NCBI GenBank assembly: GCA_009103225.1
Contig: RHPI01002090.1
Span: 1,112,991-1,176,990 of the forward strand
DNA: 64,000 nt
From: Chlorokybus atmophyticus
Lineage: Eukaryota > Streptophyta > Chlorokybophyceae > Chlorokybales > Chlorokybaceae
Direction: 5' to 3'
Shown: positions 57,387 to 64,000 of the stretch, piece by piece
Position numbering within the stretch: the first letter of the stretch is position 1
How the letters are laid out: the number at the start of each line of letters is the position of its first letter
Notes under the pieces: generated by a model
Told to the model about the DNA's origin: nothing
Seen by the model: the letters and a program-made list of their open reading frames with translations, nothing else
Databases searched by the model: none
Position numbers and translations under genes: made by a program

Positions 57387-57474
57387 GTGATTGTGACTGT
57401 GTGCGCTGCATATGCCAACATCCATAGTCTGTGATTGTGACTGTGTGCGCTGCATATGCCAACATCCATAGTCT
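57387..57474. repeat. Perfect 44-bp tandem duplication
   Basis: The unit at 57387-57430 (starting GTGATTGTGACTGTGTGCGC) is repeated without a mismatch at 57431-57474. Perfect identity points to a recent duplication. Confidence 0.95.
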
Positions 57475-57534
57475 GCAAGGTTTTAAGCACACCTTTGGTG
57501 TTGTGAGTGTGCTGCAGCCTGACTCATCTTGCAG

Positions 57535-59311
57535 ACTGCGCAATCCTGCAGCGTTCCTCTGGCTCAGACGCGGCAAACCCAACGAGCAGGACTCCAACAA
57601 CAACGCCACCACCACCACCACCAACAACAACAACAACGACGACAACATTAACATTAGCAATGACAACGACAGCGACGCTGTCCCCTGCTCTTTCTATGCC
57701 ATCTACGACGCGGTATAAGTAACTCTTATCGCGGTGGCCAGCGCCTTTGCCGATGAGATGTAAGATAAATCGGTGCACCAATAGGTCAGTAGGTATGTGG
57801 CTTTGCGTGTAATGTAATTGCGTGTGATTGTTGTGTTTTGCCTTGGGATGTGAGCATGATGGTATTGGCAGCCAGTGAACATCTTGTCTACAGGCACAAG
57901 TGCGATTGAAGGCAGGCATGTGGAGTGGAGGCTGCGTCAAGGCGCTGGGATGAATGTGTCTGTGAGTGCGGGAGTGGATGTGCTAGCCCGGAAAAACTGT
58001 GCGCATGCGTGTGCGTGCGTGTGTGCAAGTGCGTCCATATGGGTTGTTTGTCTGTGTGTGTGATGGCAAGTCAAAGACTCAGCTCATCAACCACACAAGT
58101 TTGCGTGTAAAGGACAAGAAGAACCTGAGTCAATCATAGAGCTCACTGTGCAGGGCAGGTTGGGTGCGTGATGCCACTGGCAGTCATCTCCCACTGCCAG
58201 CAAAGAGTGCATTTCTCGTGGTGTCTCCTGCCAGGTGTACCGAACGACAGACTCGCACGGCGAGATGCAAGCGTTCTGGCAGGCCCACTATAAGATAGCG
58301 GCTTCGCGCTCGGACCTCTGAGAGAAGTACATGCAGACTTCGTCACAACAACACATTGTGGTTGGTTAGCTCATGCTGAGTCCAACCTGAAGTGTTTAAC
58401 AAACAAAAGTAGTAGATGAAAGTATTGATGCTTCTACGCAGGTACCCCACCACTAGCCTTATGGCAGTGACTCAACTTACCAGCGCCAGCTCATTGAGGC
58501 GCTACCTTCAGTTGGCGTGCGGTGCAGCAAGGAAGGTGGCTGGTTGGTCTGTCCACTGCTGATATACGATAAACCACTGACGTTTGTTACATGGTGTGTG
58601 TGCGCGCCTGCAGATGGCAAGCATGACTTCAACGAGCCGCTAGTGGCATGGGCACTGACATATCCATATGGCGCCACAGGCATGGTCCACGCGCTGGAGG
58701 TGAGCCCGCGTGTGTCACACTACACCGCTTGCACACAGCCACACATGTGCAAATCTGTGTGGCTGTGTGCAAGCGGTGCAACCATGTGCGCATGCGCCAA
58801 GGCACAGAGACACAGAGAGACAGAGAGGCCAGCATGTCTGTCTCTCTGCGTACAAGAAGACAGTTCCTGTAACTTGCTGTTGGCTACAGCAGCAATTTTC
58901 TGCAGTGCATGGATCTATGCATGCAGCCAGTGATGATTTGCTTGTTACACGCAGTAGTACAGGAGAAAGGGTCTGGCAACAGCAGCGGTCGTGGCACTCG
59001 CCAGGCGTGACTCGCCAGCGGCATGTAGCCGTACGTGTGGGTCCACATCAACAACAACGCCTCCCGCAGAATGTGTTTGCAACTGGTAACAAGCCTGCCA
59101 GCGTTACCTGGACCTGTTGCATTGGGTGATGGTATCGAGTAAGGTGTGCCAACAGCAACGGGAGACTGATGTTTTGTTCGTGGCAGAGGTTTGTGCAGGA
59201 CGGTTTGCGTCATTGGGTTGACAGCAAGCCCAAGAGCGAGCCAGCGCCGTCATCATGTTGCCTGGGCTGCTCACCTTTTGGATACACATATGTACACGCT
59301 CTCATGTGAAC
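57535..59311 (+). CDS. Unresolved multi-exon gene (exon candidates)
   Basis: Several plus-strand stretches look like exons but could not be joined into one protein. Candidates: about 57535-57714, containing a Thr/Asn-rich low-complexity run and ending VPCSFYAIYDA before GTATAAG; about 58233-58323 (VYRTTDSHGEMQAFWQAHYK...); about 58611-58699 (GKHDFNEPLVAWALTYPYGA, then TGMVHALE before GTGAGC); and about 59184-59311 (FVQDGLRHWVDSKPKSEPAP then a cysteine-rich end, GYTYVHALM-stop). SFYAIYDA faintly recalls the opening of a PP2C phosphatase (FxAIYDGHGG), but no following HGG was found, so I do not assign that family. Exon borders and even the gene number are uncertain. Confidence 0.3.
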
Positions 59312-59459
59312 CGAGAACACCACGACAACATCAGCAGTTGGTTGACGTCTGGCTTTCACAGTATTACAGTAGTACACTGCTGCTGCAGAGATACCAGATA
59401 CTCAGAGCATCATGTGAGGGAGCTACTTAGCACAGCTACTGGCGGTGGCTTGTGAAGTA

Positions 59460-60589
59460 AAGTGATAGCGCTTTCAGCAAGGATGTACATCAAATATAAC
59501 AGCTTGGCTCTCGACTCAGGTTGCAATGCGCACAAACCTTACGGTTGCACCCGCACTGCACATGATGTGCAGCTGGCAAGAGTTTGGAACGGCTCCACTG
59601 CAATGTCTTCACAAGTATTTGGTTGATAGCAAGGTTGGTGCTGGAACAGTTGTGCTTGCAAGTCGGTGGTGGTTGGCTGCGTATTTGCATTGCAAGGTTA
59701 AGCGCTCGGGAGCAAAGCAGGAGGCAGGAGGTGTAGCAGTGAGAAAGTGTACCCGCCACACTTCGACGCAATGAAACCTGCGCACCGTAACCAAAGCTGC
59801 CAGCCATCTTGGCAACGACTGCCCAAGCTGCATGGCATGTGGGCAGTCAGGTTAACAGCCATTAACAAGTGACAATAATGGCATGACAGTCGTCCACAGC
59901 AATCAACCCCCCCAAATCTATAATGGTCGCCCTGAGTGGCAGCTGACATAGTCGCAGTGCTTCAGAGAACACGGTACATGTTGCAATATGCACACTTCAA
60001 AGTCGCTCACAATAGAGGCCTTGATTAGCAAAACAAAGGGTAGACACTACTGGGAGATACAGCCCGACAGAACATTGTCCAAACTGCTGTACACTAAATA
60101 CAATTTACATACCAGAACGACATACATGACACAAACATGCAGCACAAGCCCACATTGACACATACCTACTCCCATTTGTCAACCCTGCGTCTGCCTGCGT
60201 CTGCCACAAACCAAGTCCGAGAGATGAACAAGCCGCAAGCTTAAGGAGTTGCAACCATGATGATGAAACCGACAATGGCGCTTTGAGAGAAGCTGGCCAG
60301 CAGACCCTTGCAGGCAGCACGCGTCATGTCCGACACTCGCAGCAAGAAAGCAGCAGCAAGAAAAATGCCCGCCCCACTATAGGGTTGACATCGGACCAAA
60401 GGGCTTGGGCGCCACGCTCATATAGCCCTGCACGCAATGAGTGAGCGATGCTCATCAGTCTGTTACCGTTGCTGGCTATGAACACAGCACCACGATCTGC
60501 AATGTTGTTGCGTCAGCACTAAGTTGAAGAAGCAGACTCGCAAAGCTGCGAGGACGAGTTGGATTGATGACCAGTGCACAAACCCAAGG
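59460..60589. other. Intergenic region with one copy of a dispersed repeat
   Basis: No gene was recognised. Positions about 60060-60230 match 63505-63690. Confidence 0.4.
60060..60230. repeat. Dispersed repeat, copy 1
   Basis: Shared blocks with 63505-63690 include ATGCAGCACAAGCCCACA, CATACCTACTCCCA and CCTGCGTCTGCC/CCTGCGTCTACC, in the same order and orientation. Both copies read GSRYV..WACAA on the minus strand, so they could descend from a coding sequence. Confidence 0.65.
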
Positions 60590-61749
60590 TCACGGCCGGC
60601 GCTGTGCCACGCAAAAGCGGATGCCAAGTCGGCTATCATCGTGGGTGTCCACCACCGTCAGCCGACTGAGTACTATAACCACGCCACCCATTGCCACATT
60701 AGAGTGGTTGACGTGTTCCAGCACAAACTTCATCGTATACAAAGCAATTGCCAATTGTTGTTTCGCCCTAAAAAGTTCTGCACAACAGCAACTAATCATA
60801 AGGGTTCGAAGATTACACATGTGGCACATACGCACCTCCATAGCTGTTTTTGACTTCGCCCATGATTAGCACTGGGCGTTTATTGCCATCTTGCACCATG
60901 CCGCCTTGACAATTAACCTCCAAGCGACCGGAAACATTGATGCCCTGTAATTTATATCTCGTGGCCATGAGCCACATGACAGCGTTGAGGGCTGGGCCTT
61001 TTGAGTCTGCAAGTGCTGCAGATAAAGATAAAGTCGTTAACATACATAGCAAATAGACACATATCACAAGACATAAAGAGGAGCTTGCTTACCGATAGAG
61101 CCCCATCTAAGATAAAACTTAAAGCGCTCATACACCCTATGTTCGGGTTGATTCAGAAAGGAATGCACAATGGCATGCAGCTGGCCTGAGGCGGTATAAG
61201 CATCTGAGTTGTCTCCAAAGCGCATAAAACTCCACATGCGCTCCACATGTGTCAAAACCCTGCGACGCAACTCAGCTCGCTTCTCTTCTTCTTCCCTTTT
61301 TGTGATCTGGACAAGAAACGCCTTGCATGGTAAGGCGCGTCCTGCATAAAGCAACCAGCTGTGTGCAACTTACGCAAACGTTATATAAACTTTATTGTTG
61401 CGTGGTCAAACACCAATTGCATACAGCTTACCTCGGCCTCTAGCTCGTGGACCAAGGACTTCAATACTTGAGGGGTTTGCTGCATTGCTGGATCGTAGGC
61501 GCCTAGAATGTCGTGAACAGTTTGAAGAATAATCCCCTCGCTATGCAGACTTGCTGCATTACCCCGCACCCCCGTAGACTCGGCCAGCGCCAGCGCATCA
61601 TCTGTAAAATAAGCCGTAGCCAGGACACCCTCAATAACCACCCCATGATCATTGGCTAATTTGCCCAATTGTCCGCCGAGATCCCGCCTCATTTTCCATA
61701 ATTCTTCTAAGATAATTTTGTTCCCAGGCTCATCCTGCGCACCGTTCAT
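60590..61749 (-). CDS. Unknown 297-residue protein with possible PD-(D/E)XK-like core
   Basis: Four exons join exactly in phase: 61432-61749, 61093-61306, 60832-61015 and 60590-60767. The ATG at 61749 begins MNGAQDEPGNKIILEELWKM. I do not recognise the family. The first two exons are helical and charged (ITKREEEEKRAELRRRVLTH, VERMWSFMRFGDNSDAYTAS, GQLHAIVHSFLNQPEHRVYE). The third has VSGRLEVNCQGGMVQDGNKR followed by PVLIMGEVKNSYGG, and the fourth opens AKQQLAIALYTMKFVLEHV. A buried strand with E-V-K followed by a helix with K-x-x-Q-L is the pattern of a PD-(D/E)XK nuclease-like fold, with the upstream acid perhaps the E in LEVN. That reading is an inference. The terminal 35 residues are uncharacterised. 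Regular exon phases support a real gene. Confidence 0.7.
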
Positions 61750-62130
61750 GAAATCACAATTGCAGTGTTTACATGGGCGCCTGTTGTTAGACTAGCATGC
61801 GCGCACCTGGTCATTCGGGTGGTTCTTGCCAAGCACAACTGCCGAACGACTTTGTGGGCTTCGATGATACATTCGGCAGATGCTGAAAGATGCTGCCGAA
61901 GGTGATGACGAGGATTTCGGAAACAGAAATGTAGACAAAGCGGAAAGTGATGGCTGGTGAGGATCTGCAACCTGGAGCTTTGCGGCCTGTGCAACACCGC
62001 GCATTAACACACTACCATGGCCTATACAACCTATAACGACCACTCAGTCAACGTACCAGAACGGCCTGCAAGACGCTGCAAGCTCGAGCACGCATCATTG
62101 GCACTGTGTGCACTGCGGTGCGGCCTGAAC
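61750..62130. other. Upstream flank of the 297-residue gene
   Basis: No exon with family resemblance was found. A short minus-strand frame (61792-62043) has no support. Confidence 0.35.
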
Positions 62131-62520
62131 CCAACACAAACAGCGTGAGGAGAGTAGGAGACTGTTCCATGCATTTGGGAAAAAAGAAGCAGACTAAGGC
62201 GTTAGCAAACAAAGAGATGCGGGACTGGAGAGCAAGGGCGAATGGAGGAAGGTTAGTGAGAAAGAGTTAAGCTGCCGAGAGGGCAGCTTCATAGGAGAGG
62301 GAGGGAAATGGAGACTACTCCCAGAAAAACGGAGAAAGGCTTGTTGCTACTACAACTTACTTAGGGTAAAGGGGAGAGGCATAGGGAAACAAACTAGAGA
62401 GGAGGGAAGTTATTAAGAAGCAGTCAGGGTGAAGGGGAGAGGCATAGAGAAACAAGAGAGCATCCAGGGTGAGCGAAAGAATGAGAGGTCATGGAAGAGA
62501 CAGGGTTAAGCAAGGCTGCA
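62131..62520. other. Purine-rich (GA) tract with an internal repeat
   Basis: The plus strand is strongly enriched in A and G for nearly 400 bp. Within it GGGGAGAGGCATAG and adjoining bases recur at about 62363-62402 and 62424-62461. A small hairpin, GCTGCC-GAGAG-GGCAGC, lies at 62271-62287. No open frame of note. Confidence 0.7.
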
Positions 62521-64000
62521 ATTGACGCCAGCAGAACGACAGAGCAAGCGACAACGAGGGAGTAGGCGCTGGAGAAGCAGAGCGACAATTGTTACAGCAA
62601 AGCAGTACGAGCATCAGAGACAGGCAGCTGCTAACCGAGTCAAAGGCTTAAGTCTCCAAAGATACCCGCTGGTCCGTCGCCTCCGCTTCTCCCACGCGCC
62701 CCGCCCCGCCCCCCACCGCCGCCGCCGCCGTTGTTTGCAAGCCAAGTCTAAAGGTAATGGGCGCTGTCAATGTTAACGTCATTGCAGCTGCTCTCCTGCT
62801 TCTGTAGTGGTTCATCGGCGACGACCGTGCATGGCAACGACAGCTACAAGCATTGGCTTGCGCAGGCAGTGGCAATGGCTTACAACACAAGCTCAGAGAG
62901 CGCTGGTGCAGCAGCGTGAGAACTTTTCGAGTTGACTCTCAAGTTGGTTGCTTAAAGCACAGACTTTACGGGTGTAACCTACAATTTTTTGGGGCGGCTT
63001 GTGAAGCCGCAGAGGTGCCGCCAGGACTGGAGATATGCAGCTGGCCAATATGCAGGGGCTCCCGTGCAATGTGTCTGTTACTACATACATACGTTTGCAT
63101 CTATCAGGATGGGCGCACAGCAGGGCTCGCGCGCACTAGTTGGTAGTGGTTGGGTGCATACCTGCCCTGCCAGTGCTTGCAGCATTGAACCTCAACAAGC
63201 AAGCGGTTAATTATACAGTAAGTGATAGCGTATCAGGCAGCAAGGGCAGTGCTGCAGTGCATCACTTCTATGGCCGCTAGCCATGTGTTGGTACTCTAAA
63301 TCAGGGCGATGGCTTGTGCCATGGACGCAGAAAACACTTGCTCATTATTGTGAGCGGTTCTTGGGGGCGGCGGCCAGATGTTGACTACCTCAAGTGGCAA
63401 CAATCACCTTGCGCTGTGTTACATGATACATGTCGCAACATGCACACACTGAGCACCTTGTACACTCGGAACCCAACACCGTTGATAGTACCGACAAGTC
63501 CTAATATATGGACAACTCTGTTGCCAGACATAGCACGACTGAACAATGCCAGATCACTGTACACTATGTACAATGTCTAAAAACTCTACGTGACACATAG
63601 AATGCAGCACAAGCCCACAATTGAACATACCTACTCCCACTTGTTACCCCTGCGTCTACCCTTGACCAAGTCAATGGACACGATGAACAGCAACTATTGT
63701 GGTCCTTGCCATTGTAAACAACGACATGAGCCCGCATGGGCAGGTGCTGAGGTTTGCGTGCATGCTTGCATGTCGACGGGGTGGTGTACAAAAGATGGAG
63801 TGCTAATAATGTGTTTGATAGCTTAGGTAGAGTAGGTAAGCCGGTGGTGAACGTGCTAATGGTTGTTGCCTGCATGCTATATACTAATCGTGCTACTTGC
63901 ATGCTCCATGCATAAAACATTGCCCACCGCGTTTCATGCACAAACTGCCCAGCAGCAGTTCACAGCAGAGCTTGACCACTACCATGGCAGCCTGGCAGAG
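62521..64000. other. Terminal stretch, no gene recognised
   Basis: A GC-box-like CGCCCCGCCCCGCCCC run followed by (CCG)n lies at about 62697-62732, which could mark a promoter or CpG-rich start. Downstream, no exon could be tied to a known family. Copy 2 of the dispersed repeat is at 63505-63690. Confidence 0.4.
63505..63690. repeat. Dispersed repeat, copy 2
   Basis: This is the partner of 60060-60230 in the same orientation, with several indels. Both copies lie downstream of a promoter-like or genic area and have no open frame of length. Confidence 0.65.

Noticed and set aside
57535-57714. PP2C phosphatase N-terminus
   Set aside because: Only SFYAIYDA recalls the family; the obligatory following DGHGG motif was not found in any frame or nearby exon.
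1-64000. CRISPR arrays, bacterial operons or ribosome-binding sites
   Set aside because: There are no regularly spaced direct repeats, and the genes are intron-rich and eukaryotic.

Overview
This is a eukaryotic nuclear window and almost certainly from the green lineage (Viridiplantae, probably an alga). The genes are split into many short exons by GT-AG introns of roughly 70 to 400 bp. Several products follow the land-plant version of their family: a class I NHX antiporter with the motif FFIYLLPPIIFNAGF, a plant-type VPS50/syndetin, a MAG4-like p115, SBDS with an extra C-terminal zinc finger, a LIN1/CD2BP2 protein ending in an OCRE-like aromatic repeat, a V-ATPase subunit F, and a mitochondrial uL15 with a plant-like C-terminal tail. 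The genetic code looks standard: TAG, TAA and TGA each close a conserved gene here.

Layout. Positions 349-6696 hold a young, nearly complete Ty3/gypsy LTR retrotransposon on the minus strand, in which gag and pol share one frame separated by a single amber codon. Positions 7049-7689 look like a hAT-type MITE. A secreted PNGase A-like amidase (10486-13200, minus) follows, then a decayed hAT transposon (13721-16639), the 3' remnant of a non-LTR retroelement with a restriction-like endonuclease (16696-18711), and a perfect 593-bp inverted repeat (18872-20100) whose arms carry a related retroelement tail. After an orphan PWWP exon comes a gene-rich part: GH16-X8 glucanase-like protein (22869-25097, minus), mitochondrial uL15 (27397-29118, minus), V-ATPase F (29616-30677, plus), p115/USO1 (32868-37910, plus), a sequence gap (38598-38919), NHX (40218-43010, minus), LIN1 (44502-46431, minus), an unknown 197-residue protein with a plastid-like N-terminus (47006-48151, plus), VPS50 (48557-54173, minus), SBDS (54836-56623, plus), an unresolved exon cluster (57.5-59.4 kb) and an unknown 297-residue protein with a possible PD-(D/E)XK core (60590-61749, minus).

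The genes are mostly housekeeping: vesicle tethering and endosomal recycling (p115, VPS50), vacuolar ion and proton handling (NHX, V-ATPase F), ribosome biogenesis and translation (SBDS, uL15m), splicing (LIN1), and wall or glycoprotein processing (GH16-X8, PNGase A). Three pairs start head to head 0.5-0.7 kb apart (uL15m/V-ATPase F, LIN1/197-residue protein, VPS50/SBDS), which suggests shared promoters. The least ordinary items are the in-frame gag-amber-pol arrangement, the giant perfect palindrome with an ambiguous base at its edge, the GH16-X8 fusion, and the two unrecognised conserved-looking proteins. Exon boundaries were read by eye from splice signals, reading phase and family resemblance. 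No database search was possible.
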